64,000 bases of DNA from Adiantum capillus-veneris (lineage: Eukaryota; Streptophyta; Polypodiopsida; Polypodiales; Pteridaceae), in assembly GCA_014529385.2 (NCBI GenBank), contig CM043944.1, positions 50,331,768-50,395,767 of the forward strand. The letters run 5' to 3'. Each line of letters opens with the position of its first letter. The stretch's first letter is position 1. This document shows, piece by piece, positions 19,767 through 30,945 of this stretch. A program made the translations under genes and the position numbers. The notes beneath the pieces were generated by a model that saw only the letters and a program-made list of their open reading frames with translations, had not been told where the DNA came from and ran no database searches.

Positions 19767-22330
19767 ATGTGGTGTAGTCCACAACCCATTGACATCGTAC
19801 AACTAGAGGTTGCAGAGAAGCCTAATTTGAGCCATACCGTAAGCAAACGACAAAATCGAGAGTTAGCTCAACAACAAAAGGAAGTGAAAGTGAAATCACA
19901 GCCCACAGAACAAAAGACCCTAGAGACTTACATCCTGCACCCAATCATTTCAAATCCTACACCACAGAGGAGCGTAAAGTTGTGTATACAAAGGCTCAAG
20001 GAAAACCTATCGACGAAAGAAATGGAGTCTATGATGGTCCAACAATAGTTAAGGAAATAGAGTTAACAGACCCAGGTGATGAGTCCAAAACTGTCTTCAT
20101 TGCCCAAGGTCTCACAAAGACTGAGGAGTATGTACTTACAGAACTTCTCAAGAAATTCATGGATATATTTTCTTGGACATATCATGATATGAAAGGTGTT
20201 CCACCTTTCGTGGTGCAACACACAATCCCCATGAATAGCATGGCTAAACCAGTTTATCAACGACCCTACCCAATGAATCCTAAGTATGCAAAGATCGTTC
20301 AAGAAGAGATTGAAAAGCTTGTGAAATGCAGATTCGTATACCCTATTGGGCACTTAGAGTGGGTGTCTCCAATAGTTATTGTACCGAAAAAGAATGGGAA
20401 ACTCAGAGTGTGTGTGGATCTCAAGAAGGTCAATGCCACCACTAGGAGGGACCATTACCCCTTACCATATTCAGAACATGTGCTTGAAAGAGTTGCAGGT
20501 AAGGAAGCTTATAGCTTTTTAGATAGGTACTCTCGCTACAATGAAATCACAATTGCGCTAGAGGACCAAGCTAAAACAACCTTTATAACCGAATTTGGAG
20601 TGTTAGCATTTCGTGTTATGGATTTTGTCTTAACCAATGCCCCTGCTACCTTTCAAAGATTAATAAACACTTCTTTTAGAGAATATTTGAGGGAGATTTG
20701 CGAAGATTTCTCAGATGAACTTTGTGTTTATTCCTCTTGGAAAGAATCTCTATCATGTTTACGAATAGTGTTTGGGAAGTGCAGATTGTATTGCATCTCC
20801 TTAAACCCTTTTAAATGCAATTTTGGGTTAAACATGGAGTCATTTTAGGGCATATCGTGTCCAAAAATGGGATTTCCATAGAGCAAAATTAAAGCCATTG
20901 CTGAATTTCCACCACCTACGAACTATATAGGAGTTTCAAGGTTCATGGGCCATGTTGGTTATTACCGGTTTATTTTAAACTTTGCTGAGATAGCTTGTCC
21001 TTTGTACCAGCTTCTTATTGAGTTCCACTGAACCATGGAGTGTGACCATGCTTATGAGTCATTGAGAAAGACCTTGACAAGCGCTCCTATTCCACGAGTG
21101 CCCGATTAGAATGTAATTTTCCATGTGCATATTGATGCATCGCACTTTGCTATTGGGTGTGTTCTAGCTCAACTAGGAGAACATAAATTGGACTACCCCA
21201 TTAGCTTTGCAAGTCGTCAATTGAATGATGTGAGAGAAACTACACCACTACAGAGTGGGCAGGTTTAGGTATGATTTATGCAGTGAAGAAATTTCGCTAC
21301 TACCTTCTGGCCAACAAGTTTGTTTTCTATGTTGATCATGAAGCCTTGTTGTATCTAGTAAATAAACCTTGTTCCACGGGAAGAATTACACGATGGTTGT
21401 TAATTCTTCTTGAGTTTGATTTTACCATTGTGGTGAGACCTGCTAAAAGACATTTCATGGAGGATCATTTGTCTTGCATAGCCAATGGTGAAGCCCCTAC
21501 TAAAGTCAATGATGAATTGCCTGATACTTCCTTATTTCTATTCGAGACCATGCTTGAATGGAGTGAGAAGATTGTGAACTTTCTAGTTAATGGTTTTCCA
21601 CCTAAAGAGCTTCAAAGGACATAGCTCAAAAACAATCAAAAGAATGTGAACCTTATTCTCTCATTGCAGGAACTCTTTACATGCTAGGGAAGGACGATAT
21701 TCTTAGACGTTGCGCTCGTGAGGATGAGTATTTATACATACTGCAAGAAGCCCACATGAGTATAGCCGGAGGACATTTCTCAGGGGAACTAACTGCTAGA
21801 AAGGTGTTGCAATCAGGCTATTGGTGGCCTACCTTATTCAAGGATGCTTAACTTTTTGCAAAAGGATGTGATGAATGCCAATGTTACAAGATCACGAGGA
21901 TAGGATGCCCTTACATCCTGTTAAAGTGACTCAACCATTTGAAAAATGGGGTTTGGACTTTGTAGGCCCAATTAGTCCAGCAACTCGTAGCACTCAATCT
22001 CGATATATTATCATTGTCACTAACTATGTGACAAAGTGGGCGGAAGCTAGGGTGACACGTAAGGCTCATGCAAGGTCAACTGCCAAGTTTCTCTTTGGTA
22101 ACAATTTTTACAAGATGTGGATATCCCTTTGAGACTGTGAGTGACAATGGCACTCATTTTATAAATGGAGTGCTAAAAGAACTCACTACCAACTTCATGA
22201 TAGCTCACCATAGGTCCGCACCTTATTATCCAGAAGCAAATGGTCAAGCTGAGAGTACCAACAAGACCTTAATCTCTATCTTGACCAAAACGGTGGAAGC
22301 TCATTCCTTAGCCCTGCCACTCAAGCCATA
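19767..22330 (+). pseudogene. Copy A RT, RNase H and integrase, decayed
   Basis: RT (19982-20848) shows PKKNGKLRVCVDLKKVN, HYPLPY and LTNAPATFQR. The expected active-site aspartates are replaced in FSDELCVYSS, where the second Asp is now Glu. Stops and shifts follow. RNase H pieces (about 21115-21500) include HIDASHFAIGCVLAQ, AVKKFRYYLL and YVDHEALLYLV. The integrase zinc-finger region (about 21740-21890) shows AGGHFSGELTARK and CDECQCYK, and the core shows EKWGLDFVGPI, SDNGTHF and NGQAEST across one frameshift near 22115, so all three DDE acids are still readable. The integrase C-terminus is cut short near 22330. Confidence 0.83.
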
Positions 22331-22373
22331 GTCCCTGAGATATTGCCTCTTAAGGAAATAAAAATCCAAAACA

Positions 22374-22703
22374 TTGCATGTCCAGAAGGTTAAACCATAT
22401 GTCCCCATAGCCCAACTCTCTAGAGCTTCAACTTCTGCAGTTGAAATAAAGCTTAAGGCACACAAGACCCATCCTAATATAACAAAGAAAACATACAAGT
22501 GGGTCCATAAAGCTTCTTTAGCGACCATTTCTAGTGCTAAAAAGCAGGAGCCTCATAAGAGATGTCCCACTCGCCCCAAAAAATGTAAAAAAACGTTGCA
22601 TTGGATTCCTAAAAAACTATTGGAAGCCCAAGGCTACTATGAAGGAAATGATCAAATTTGGATGCTAAAACGTCACCTGACCCATGTGAGCCCAATCCTG
22701 TAG
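22374..22703 (+). pseudogene. Copy A tail ORF, basic, unknown function
   Basis: About 110 codons downstream of integrase and rich in Lys and Pro. It ends with WIPKKLLEAQGYYEGNDQIW followed by MLKRHL. Copy B has a matching segment at 56207-56610 (WIPKQLVKSQGYYDGND). I do not recognise the domain. It could be the end of pol or a separate product. Neighbours are the integrase upstream and the accessory ORF 700 bp downstream. Confidence 0.55.
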
Positions 22704-23410
22704 CTCCAAAATGAATTGAAGATCGCCAAAAATAAAAAATAACAGAATGCTACACACCCGATCCAGAGCTAGTTTGGGTATCGAAGAAAGAATGACTTGT
22801 TCCAGCTAGCTCACGAACAGTGAAGTCAAATGAAGCTTCTTGCTCTTTATGTAGTTCTTATATGGAAATAGAAGCTTCGACACAACCTCTACCTACCATG
22901 GTACATCTCATACAAACAAATAATAATTGCACATCCCGTTGTAAGTTCACCACCTACAACAACATTGAAAATAAAATCATGGGAGAGTACCTTACCACCC
23001 TTGCAACTAGATGAAACGCATAGGGCGGTCAAAAACTATTGGTTAAAGCCTTCACCCATAGCAACTTGGAACAATTGGTTTCAAAAGGTCATGACATCAT
23101 TCCAAAAGGTATGATCTATCCAAGGAAGAGGGGAGTGTTTGCTGACATAAATCATTCACTCACTCCCCTCTTAACCTTTCTCCGTAATCTCTCAATCTCG
23201 AATCTTAGGGAATGTATATATAAACCCTTATACTCACAAGAAAAAAATAAAAAAGTAAAAGAGCAAGAGCCACCAAACAAAAATCTGGAAACCTACGAGT
23301 TCTATACATAACACAAAATCATAAAAACACATTATGCACAAGGAAATGACCTTCTGACATGACCCTCATAATATTTTCACATTAACCATCATCTATCTGT
23401 GTGTACAGAT
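22704..23410 (+). other. Copy A spacer before the accessory ORF
   Basis: Homologous to 56611-57234 of copy B. It has short broken frames (e.g. GESTLPPLQL-like ends near 22985). Its last 35 bp (CATTAACCATC..CTATCTGTGTGTACAG) look like a branch point and 3' splice site and are nearly identical in B. Confidence 0.5.
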
Positions 23411-23836
23411 ATGGCAAGTACGATAGAGTCATCCACTCCTACCTTGGGTGAGAGGTACCCTCTTTACTTTGCACAAGTTTTTCACATAGTCTACCCGGTG
23501 CTTGCATGTGAATGGGATTTGGTAGATACGCTAGCGTGTGAGAAGAATTTCAAGGAATTAGAATGGTTGATACATCTCTTGACCACAACTGATCCATGCT
23601 TAGTAGAGGATGTCACCCCGATTGCACAAGACTACCCTCTTGACCAAGATGACTATAGGCGTCTAGTGATGTTCTTAGTGAACATTTGTGCCTCTTGTGA
23701 TGAGAAAGAGTTACATGATTACACAGATGGTACATATGGTCTCACGGATGATGACTTCGTTTTTCTTGACGATGACGAGGATAGGGGTTTAGCCTTAGGA
23801 CTCCCCCTCAATCTCTACAATATCCTATTTCCTTGA
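23411..23836 (+). CDS. Accessory ORF of copy A, acidic 141-aa protein
   Basis: The first ATG is at 23411; an earlier in-frame GTG at 23399 is less likely. The product is 141 aa and strongly acidic, with no signal peptide or membrane segment. Landmarks are LGERYPLYFAQVFHIVYPVL, LEWLIHLLTTTDP, QDYPLDQDDYRRLV, YTDGTYGLTDDDFVF and DEDRGLALGLP. The copy B homologue (57235-57717) is also open and about 80% identical in protein over the shared part. I recognise no family. It lies between integrase and 3' LTR, where env-like or accessory genes sit in some plant gypsy elements, but it lacks the hydrophobic segments of an envelope protein. TGTGTGTACAG just before the ATG suggests a spliced message. Confidence 0.65.
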   Translation: MASTIESSTPTLGERYPLYFAQVFHIVYPVLACEWDLVDTLACEKNFKELEWLIHLLTTTDPCLVEDVTPIAQDYPLDQDDYRRLVMFLVNICASCDEKELHDYTDGTYGLTDDDFVFLDDDEDRGLALGLPLNLYNILFP

Positions 23837-25128
23837 CTCTCTCGGGGGAGTGCAAATAATTAGGTTAGGGTTCCTTATGTTGTTTGATTGTGTTCAATAC
23901 GGGTTGGTGCCTCTTCCCACTAGTGATGTGCCTCCTAGAGGTATTATTTGTGTTTTCTAGTGTGTACATAATATTAGGACTTTGAACTTCATGGAGTCTT
24001 TCTCTCGTTCACTCTTCGAATCAAGCATGATCATCAACACAAACAGGTGTTTCTTGTCCATTAGCATTGCCCCTTGTCTTTTTTGCAATCCATGTTTGTC
24101 TACTTTAATTGTGATTGGTATCAAAATATTCCACACATTTGTCTAGATTAAACATTAGATTCTATATAATTTTCTGTCATAATCTCTTGTCTAGGTTTCA
24201 GAATCAAGCAGTCTGATTAAGCTAGTTTGACCTAGTTAGGAGTTAGAGATTTTCTCTTAATACCATGGGGAATGCCTTCCTAATAATCAATGGTTACTTT
24301 AGGTTCTTAATCCAATTTAAATAGCATTGTGTGCAATGTACTAGGGCTTTCTAGTGGGCTTAGTCCCACAGTGTTATATGACCCTGCAAAGTTACAAAAT
24401 TAAAATATTGAAAACGAACAAACAAAAAAAATCAAAAGTTCCACAATGTAAAATCTTAAGCTGGAAGAGAAATCAGCTTGATTTGGTACTTCACTCACAT
24501 ATATCGCATATGGTACTAGAGACCTAGAGGTTCCCAGTTTGGGCGCTTTTCCTTGAAAAGCAAAAAACCCAAGGCATACAAAATAAGCACACACATCAAA
24601 ATTCAATCAATGTGAAAAGACTTTGGGGGGTCAAAGAAAAGAAAATAAGTCAGGCGGTGATTTCATGAACAATTCCTTTTACTGTAGCTTAACTACAAGG
24701 TCTTCTAGGTATAGCCTCTAGTCAACCCTCGGACATGAAATACTTGGCTCTCATGATTAAACAACTTAATTGACCAAAGAAAATTGAGAAGCTTGCCCAT
24801 GGTATTAATAGTTGACCTCTAGTGCCTTTGGATAGTTAAATTAGCGACCCCAGACTTGTTTAATTTTTTACCTTTATAATTGTTTACACGTTTGATTATA
24901 TTACAATTTAATGTTCATTGCCGACATATTGTTTAATATTCTATTACTAATCAATTTGTTTATCTACAACTGCATATGCTTTTTTATTGTATATAAGAAT
25001 GCAATTACTATGCCAATTTCTTTTTATTTTCCAGTAACTGAAGAAGGCTAAGGACATTCATCTCAAATGCTCTTCCACCTCGACAAACGAGCTTCAACGC
25101 AATAGCTTCCCAGGATGGAATCTACATC
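23837..25128 (+). other. Conserved 3' non-coding region of copy A
   Basis: About 1.3 kb with no open frame of note, yet it aligns along its whole length with 57718-59005 of copy B. Copy B has roughly 58 extra bases near 58178-58240. Long 3' non-coding regions are known from Athila/Tat-like elements. No promoter or RNA gene was recognised. Confidence 0.55.
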
Positions 25129-25141
25129 AGGAAGGGGGGCA
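25129..25141 (+). other. Polypurine tract of copy A
   Basis: AGGAAGGGGGGCA precedes TGTTAACC. The same tract precedes the LTR in copy B at 59006-59018, which marks the LTR start in both. Confidence 0.7.
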
Positions 25142-25443
25142 TGTTAACCCTCACAGACACCCTATCACCTACGATGGACGCCATATAATTTATTTGGTAG
25201 AGTCAAGGACCGGGATTGTCGGTTTCAATAGGTGTATAGGTGATTGGCGACGAGAGACACACCACTTCCCGTATTTTTACAACAGTTGTGCAATGATCGA
25301 CCACTCTGGGCGCCCATGTGTGAATGGGCTAAACTCTGATAAAAGATCCATTTGACCTAAAAGTCCTCATTCTCGGAGGTGTAAGCTAAGAAGTGCTCTT
25401 GCTCCATCTCTATCTCCTTCTCCTTCTATGTGTGTGTATATGC

Positions 25444-25490
<47 letters not shown>

Positions 25491-25760
25491 AGCATTGCAG
25501 TGACATTGGTGGTAGCGAGGCAGTAGAGTGCGGCATCGGCGACAACTCCTTCTTCTTCCCAGCATAGGATCCTTCACGACGGCAGCATTGAGAGGTGAGT
25601 GACACAACATTGTTCTTTGAGCTTGCTAGGATTCTCTAGCTGTGTGTTTGCACCCTTTCAAGGCTCGCACACAGTGCACAGGCACGTTCCCAGCCTTCAA
25701 CATGTACGGCAAAGCGTACAGCCACCTTCCTAATTGTTGCACATCCTTGTGCAAGCTTTG
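25142..25760 (+). repeat. 3' LTR of copy A (right end uncertain)
   Basis: It starts TGTTAACC like the copy B LTR. Further shared pieces are GTGTGAATGGGC, AAGTGCTCTTGCT, the AG microsatellite (25447-25488), GAGCATTGC-like sequence, GGTGAGTGACAC, GAGCTTGCTAG and GGCTCGCACACAGTG. Homology to B fades after about 25690. The LTRs are far more diverged between A and B than the accessory ORF or the non-coding region. Confidence 0.6.
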
Positions 25761-25934
25761 GTGTTGGCTTCAATAGTTAAACTAACTTTTATCTAGTGTT
25801 TTTGTGGTGGCTGCTTGAGAGTGAATTTTCAAAGGTAAAGAAGAGTAGCAACTAAGGTTTTTGAGGGTACCAAAGCACAAATTAGCATATACATAAGTTT
25901 AGTTAGCACGGGTGACAATAATAAAGAGAGTAAA

Positions 25935-27233
25935 ATGAATATGGACAACTTCAATTTTGCAAATGAAGGTGCTGCTAATGATGCCCCAATATTTGTGAAA
26001 TATCTTATTACTAGGTTGCAACAAGCTATGGGCAACCCTGCCTTGCAAGCTGAAGTTACTCAACAACTTCGTGCTTCGAAGAGAGAGAGCTTAGGAAGCC
26101 TCAAGGTTAAAACTTCCAAAATAATAATCTCTCCAATAAGACAAGAGGAGGAATCCAATGAACGAGAAAGAAGTGAATCTCCGAATTTCTTTGAAGATGT
26201 GGCTCTAAGAAGACGGCAGTCTCGACGATCCCCAACTCCTCCCAAGAGGAAAAGATCATCCTACAGTCCTTCTCCTTGTCACTCTGAAAGGGAAGAGAGG
26301 AAACAAAAGAAGAAAGAGGTCACCCTCTTCTCCTTCTTCATCACTTCCTCCTCTTCCGACGAAAGCGGTGGCTATTCTCCCATAGAATACAAGATCTCCC
26401 ATAGAATACAAGAGGAGAGGACATCGCAAATCATATGCTTCTTGGAAAAGGTCCTACAAGCTAAAGAAGCTCAAAGAGGGAGGAAAGAGTATCTCTTTTC
26501 TAACCTATGATGGAACCTTTGGTGCTACTAACAAAGTATTGGACTTTGTCCAGTAGTTCGATGCGGCCTTTGGAGACGAGGGCTTCACAAAGTCCTCCAA
26601 GCTATGCCATGTAGATATGCACTTTCAAAAATCTGCTCGTCAGTGGTGGGCTAGTCAGTTGTGGGCTAGTCTCCATAGGAATGGCAAAGCCCCAAGGACA
26701 TGGAAAACTCTACGAGTTTTCATAATGAAGCAATTCCTTGCAAGCGATGCCAAGGAAAAAGTGCTTATTGAATGGAGAAGCTTGAAGCTACTCTCCCATG
26801 ACTCTATCCACAAATATGTAGACAAGTTTTGGGGTTTACATCTCAAAGATACAATCTTTCAAAAGATAGACTTCACCGAGAAAAAGCAACAATTTTGTGC
26901 GGGATTACCTGAAGAAATGGTCGAGTATCTCAACTCCCACCGGCATGGTTCTATCACCGAAGTCATCCACCGCACTATGGTTTCATCTCGTATCAATTTC
27001 CAACAAGAGGCCAAAAGGAATGCCAAGCCCATGGACAACAACGATTGAAATGATGCAAAGGGAAAAACAATGCTCAAAGCTCTTCCCAAGTCAATTCCAA
27101 CAACAACAAGACCAAGGAGAAACAAACTCTCTCTTGAAGAGCTAGAGGTTCTTGCAAACTCAGAAATGCTTAAAGTGTGGGGAGCAAGGACATGGCTATC
27201 GTTATTGCCCCAAAATAAATGCCCATAATGAGA
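25935..27233 (+). pseudogene. Chromovirus gag, interrupted
   Basis: ATG at 25935 starts a first segment to 26510 with a serine/arginine-rich stretch (RRRQSRRSPTPPKRKRSS) and PIEYKISHRIQEER. After a stop the capsid part resumes (26617-27048): SARQWWASQLWASL, TWKTLRVFIMKQF, KFWGLHLKDTIFQ and FCAGLPEEMVEYL, typical of the plant gypsy gag domain. A shifted segment at 27158-27230 carries the zinc knuckle CLKCGEQGHGYRYC (C-x2-C-x4-H-x4-C). At least two stops and one frameshift separate the parts. Gag packages the element RNA. Confidence 0.78.
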
Positions 27234-27772
27234 CTCCTAGAGCTTCCACAGTCAAATCTCCCAAAGAGGATGCTCATTGCAAAGGATCATCTCTTTCATA
27301 TGCTTTGGGGAAGGTGACGGAGTATGATGCCTTCATCCTATTTGATCCTGGCTCTACTCACAACTTCATATCAATGGAGTTGGCCAATAAGCTGGGGATT
27401 CAAGCTTTTGAGATGGGAGATACAGTAATTGATAATGGCGCATTCAAGGGACAACAAGCCTCCGTGCTTCATGTCCAAAGCTACGTCGACAAAGAAGAAT
27501 TTTTCATCTCCCCTCTCCAACATGAGGATGTTATCCTAGGGGCACCATGGTTCAACCGCATGGCTGCCAACATGAAGTTCCCTGAAAGTAGATTTTATTT
27601 CACCAACAGGGAAAAGAGCATGTATATAGATTCTAATGAGTCTGGTCATACTATATCGCTTGTAAATTCACTTGCTTTTGATAAGTCAATGAAAAGCTTG
27701 GTTTCCTCGTACATGATTTTTGTCAAAGAGTCTCTAAATGATGCTAATGTTTTAACAAAACAAAGTCGTTGA
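27234..27772 (+). pseudogene. Chromovirus protease region
   Basis: The frame continues from the knuckle. AFILFDPGSTHNFISMELA (27332-27388) is the retropepsin active-site loop; plant chromoviruses commonly have D-P/S-G-A/S-T here. LGIQAFEMG and VILGAPWFNRMAANMKF give the flap and the second conserved block. It ends at TGA 27770. Confidence 0.78.
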
Positions 27773-27805
27773 AATCAAGAAGAATTAGATTTGTCTAATT
27801 TTTGA

Positions 27806-28960
27806 AATGGATTCCAAGATGTATTTATCAATGACATCCCTATGGAGTTACCTCCAAAACGAGGGGATGATGACCATAAGATACAACTTCTACCTGGGAG
27901 CTCACCGCCTAATAAACCTCCTTGTAGAAGATTTGTTTGATAAGCTACAAGGTTCTACCTACTCCATTAGGATTGATCTTAAAAGTGGCTATCATCAAAT
28001 AAGGATACTGAATGACGATATCGTAAGACCCCGTTCTGTACAACGTTTGGTCTTTATGAATATCTTGTCATGGCTTTTGGTTTGACAAATGCTCCAACCA
28101 CGTTCAACCGCCTATTGGAGAAAATGCTTAGACCCTACCGCAAGTTCATTGGAGTGTTCTTCATCGATGACATTATCATCTACTCCAAATCTTGGAGGAG
28201 CATAACAACATACCCAAGCAGTTTTTCAAGCTATGAGGAAGAATAAACTTTTCATTAAGCAAAAGAAGAGTGAATTTTTTCTCCAAAAGATTCAATACTT
28301 AAGTCATATTATCTCCTAAGAAGGTATCCATATGGATCAATCCAAGCTTAAGTAATAAAAGGATGGCCTAATTCAAGGAATCTACATGAGCTATGAATTT
28401 TTATTGGTATGTGTGCATACTATAGACGCTTCATAGCTAAATTCTCCCGAATAGCAGGACCACTACATGACTTGAATAAGAAAAATGTTAAGTACATATG
28501 GATTGCTAAAGAGAAAAGTGCTCTTGAGAAGCTTAAAGAAAATCTTACCTCTCAACTCGTACTTAAACTATGAGATCTCTCAAAACCATTTGAGGTCCAA
28601 TGTGATGCTTGTGGAGATTGCCTTGGAGCAGTTTTTCTTCAAGAAGGGCATGCCATAGCATATGAGAGTCGAAGACTCAATTCTGAAGAGCGAGAATTGG
28701 GCATCTATGAAAAGGAGCTACTAGCTGTCCTACATGCCCTCGACACACGGAAGCACTATCTATTGGGGACTCCATTCATCCTACAAACGGATTACCAAAG
28801 TCTTAAGTACTTCACGATGCAAACTAAGCTTTTCGACAAACAAATGAGGTGGAAAAATTTTCTGTCGCAATCAGTTTTCATATTGCTCATATTGTTGGTA
28901 AGCAGAATCAAGTGGCCGATGCACTATCATAATGACACAGGGCAAATGCGGTGTCTATAG
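27806..28960 (+). pseudogene. Chromovirus RT and RNase H, decayed
   Basis: RT pieces are YSIRIDLKSGYHQIRI, AFGLTNAPTTFNRLLEKML and the catalytic FIDDIIIYSKS, spread over at least two frames. The N-terminal fingers region is rearranged or lost near 27800-27900. RNase H pieces are EVQCDACGDCLGAVFLQEG, SEERELGIYEKELLAVLHAL and KHYLLGTPFILQTDYQSL. Together they copy the RNA and remove it. Stops are frequent. Confidence 0.78.
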
Positions 28961-29019
28961 TAGGTCACAGTGATCTATCTTCCATGATAGATGAGTATGC
29001 TATTGACCTGATTTCAAAC

Positions 29020-29962
29020 ACATAACGTCAGCCCTTGCCTTAGGGAAGAAAGAGGAACCATTCCACTTGCAAGATGGTTATCTCCTCCATGGCAATCGGC
29101 TATGTGTTACTCACTCTCTTCATGAGAAGATAGAGATCCTAGAATAATCAGTAATTTTTGGAAAGGTCTCTTTGACAATCTAGGTACAAGGTTGAATTTC
29201 TCTTCAGCCTATCACCCACAAATGGATGGCCAAAGTGAGATAGCTAACCTCACGATTCTTGATCTACTAAAGACTTATGTTATAGAAGTATATCAACACT
29301 CACAATGGGAGATGTATCTACTGCTAGTAGAGTATGTGTACAATAACATTTTCCATACTACTACAAAAAAGGCACCTTTTGAAATCATAGAGGGAATACC
29401 TAAAGTCCCTTGCTACTTAAGGTACATGGAAAGATCTTCACTCCCAATGAGTATAGCCGAGACCTACAAGAATCTTTCCAAAAGATTAAGGAGGCTATGC
29501 CCATCTCCCAACAAAGGCAAAAAGATATTGCTAACAAGCACAGAAGGGCCTTAGCATTCAAAGAAAATGATTGGGTCTTACTTAAGTTTCCCAAGGCTCG
29601 ATTAAGGCAAACTACAGGCAAAAATCCTACGGGCCACCAAAAGTATTATGCTAAATTAGCAATAAGATACTATGGTCCTTTTCAAATTTAAAGACCAATC
29701 AATGAGATGGTCTATCAACTCAAGTTTCCCAACCACTGGCTCATACATAATACTTTTTATGTGAGCCTACTCAAGGCTTACAAAGGAGAGCCACCAACAA
29801 ACCCAATTATTGAAGACCCCCCCAGAGATCGAAGATCAAGAAGAGGTGCTACAATCTGAACCTATCCTTGGACATGAGGACAAGGTACTACGGCATGGTA
29901 ATATTATCCGATGATATCTTATTAAATTAAAAAATTATCCTTTTGAAGATGCTAGGAACATA
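29020..29962 (+). pseudogene. Chromovirus integrase remnant with chromodomain
   Basis: Sequence around 29070-29130 reads like the start of the integrase zinc-finger region (LQDGYLLHGNRLCV), then jumps directly to the late core (GTRLNFSSAYHPQMDGQSE), so the zinc finger and the first catalytic acids are deleted. The C-terminal module follows (ENDWVLLKFPKARLRQ, YYGPFQI, HNTFYVSLLKAYKG). A chromodomain-like end at about 29815-29955 has EEVLQSEPILGHED and YLIKLKNYPFEDA. Frame changes occur at about 29410, 29690 and 29820. Confidence 0.75.
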
Positions 29963-30362
29963 GCTTAAGGATAGTATGAAACTTGTCAATGCTTACTATG
30001 TTACACTAGAGTAAGAAAATGTAAATGTTTCTTTTAAACGATCAATGTTTTTGTCTTATAAGCCTAGGTCTCTCTTTTTATTGTGCACAATTTTAAGTAG
30101 TATGCATGCTTAGAATCATGTTTGTGATGCCGACATCTCTCAAACACCAAATAGAATTTGTCACTCTACTTTGGGAGTATGACATGGACATGCTTGCAGT
30201 AGCTAAGTCTCCCAAGCACCAAATGGATTAGTCATCCATTCTGAAAAGATGTCGTATGGTAAAAAGGGATCCTCTACCCACTAAGAAACATAGACTAATG
30301 ACTAAGGCTTTATCTTCTCTACCTCATAGTCAAGGATGACTATGATTTCAAGAGAGAGGTAA
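29963..30362 (+). other. Chromovirus 3' non-coding region and polypurine tract
   Basis: AT-rich sequence with two related segments containing CTCCCAAGCACCAAATGG-like pieces. It ends in TTTCAAGAGAGAGGTAA just before TGTCATAAAATC; the purine run is the likely polypurine tract. Confidence 0.5.
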
Positions 30363-30454
30363 TGTCATAAAATCTAATATCTAACTAACTTAAATTATTT
30401 TCTCACATTTAAATAATCATTTAATGTGGGAAAATAAATGAACAAGAGTTAGAA

Positions 30455-30732
30455 TATAGACATGTGTTTTAGGACTATCTCAGCACAGGACCATAGGGAG
30501 AGAAGGCAACGGGTCCAAAAGGGAGATGGTCTATCAAAGATCAATGAACACATAATGGAGCTTAAAAGACCTTAGTGTTAGCTTCATTAGCATATAGACA
30601 TGTGTTTTTAGGACTATCTCAATACGGGACCATAGGGAGAGAAGGCAACAATGGTCCAAAAGGGAGATGGTCTATCAAAGAGCAATGACCAGATAATGGA
30701 GCTTAAAAGACCTTAGGGTTAGCTTCATTAAA
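30455..30732 (+). repeat. 139-bp tandem duplication
   Basis: Two adjacent units start ATAGACATGTGTTTT at 30455 and 30594. They share AGGACTATCTCA, CATAGGGAGAGAAGGCAAC, AAAAGGGAGATGGTCTATC and AATGGAGCTTAAAAGACC with few differences. Confidence 0.88.
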
Positions 30733-30807
30733 TACCTCCAAAGGTTAGTGTTAAAAGTCCTTAGACCTAGGACCTTAGGGTATTTTAAACCTTAGACAAG
30801 CTAGGCA

Positions 30808-30945
30808 TGTGCTTGAGGTGCTTGTCGTGCTTGAGCTAACTAAGGTGCTTGAGGTGCTTGATGACTAAGGTGCTTGATGTGCTTGATGACCAAGGTGCTT
30901 GAGGTGCTTGTCATGCTTGAAGGCCAAGGTTCTTGAGGTGTGCAA
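30808..30945 (+). repeat. GGTGCTTGA minisatellite
   Basis: The 9-10 bp motif GGTGCTTGA(G/T) recurs about ten times with short variable spacers (TCGTGCTTGAG, TGACTAA, TGACCAA). It is imperfect and non-coding. Confidence 0.8.

Larger units (their letters stand above)
19014..25760 (+). mobile_element. Gypsy element 'copy A', 5'-truncated
   Basis: Homology to copy B begins at 19014 (equal to 55141 in B: TCCAAGATTCTATCATT) and continues through the linker. Copy A then has RT, RNase H and integrase that B lacks, and the two rejoin through the tail ORF, accessory ORF, 1.3-kb non-coding region, polypurine tract and LTR. Gag, protease and 5' LTR are missing. No second RNase H lies between RNase H and integrase, unlike the 8606-18878 element. 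The layout (extra ORF and long non-coding region between pol and the 3' LTR) recalls Athila-type elements, which is an inference. The right end is not defined. Confidence 0.78.

Noticed and set aside
23411-23836. Accessory ORF as an envelope protein
   Set aside because: No signal peptide, no transmembrane segment and no furin-like site are visible; the protein is short and acidic.
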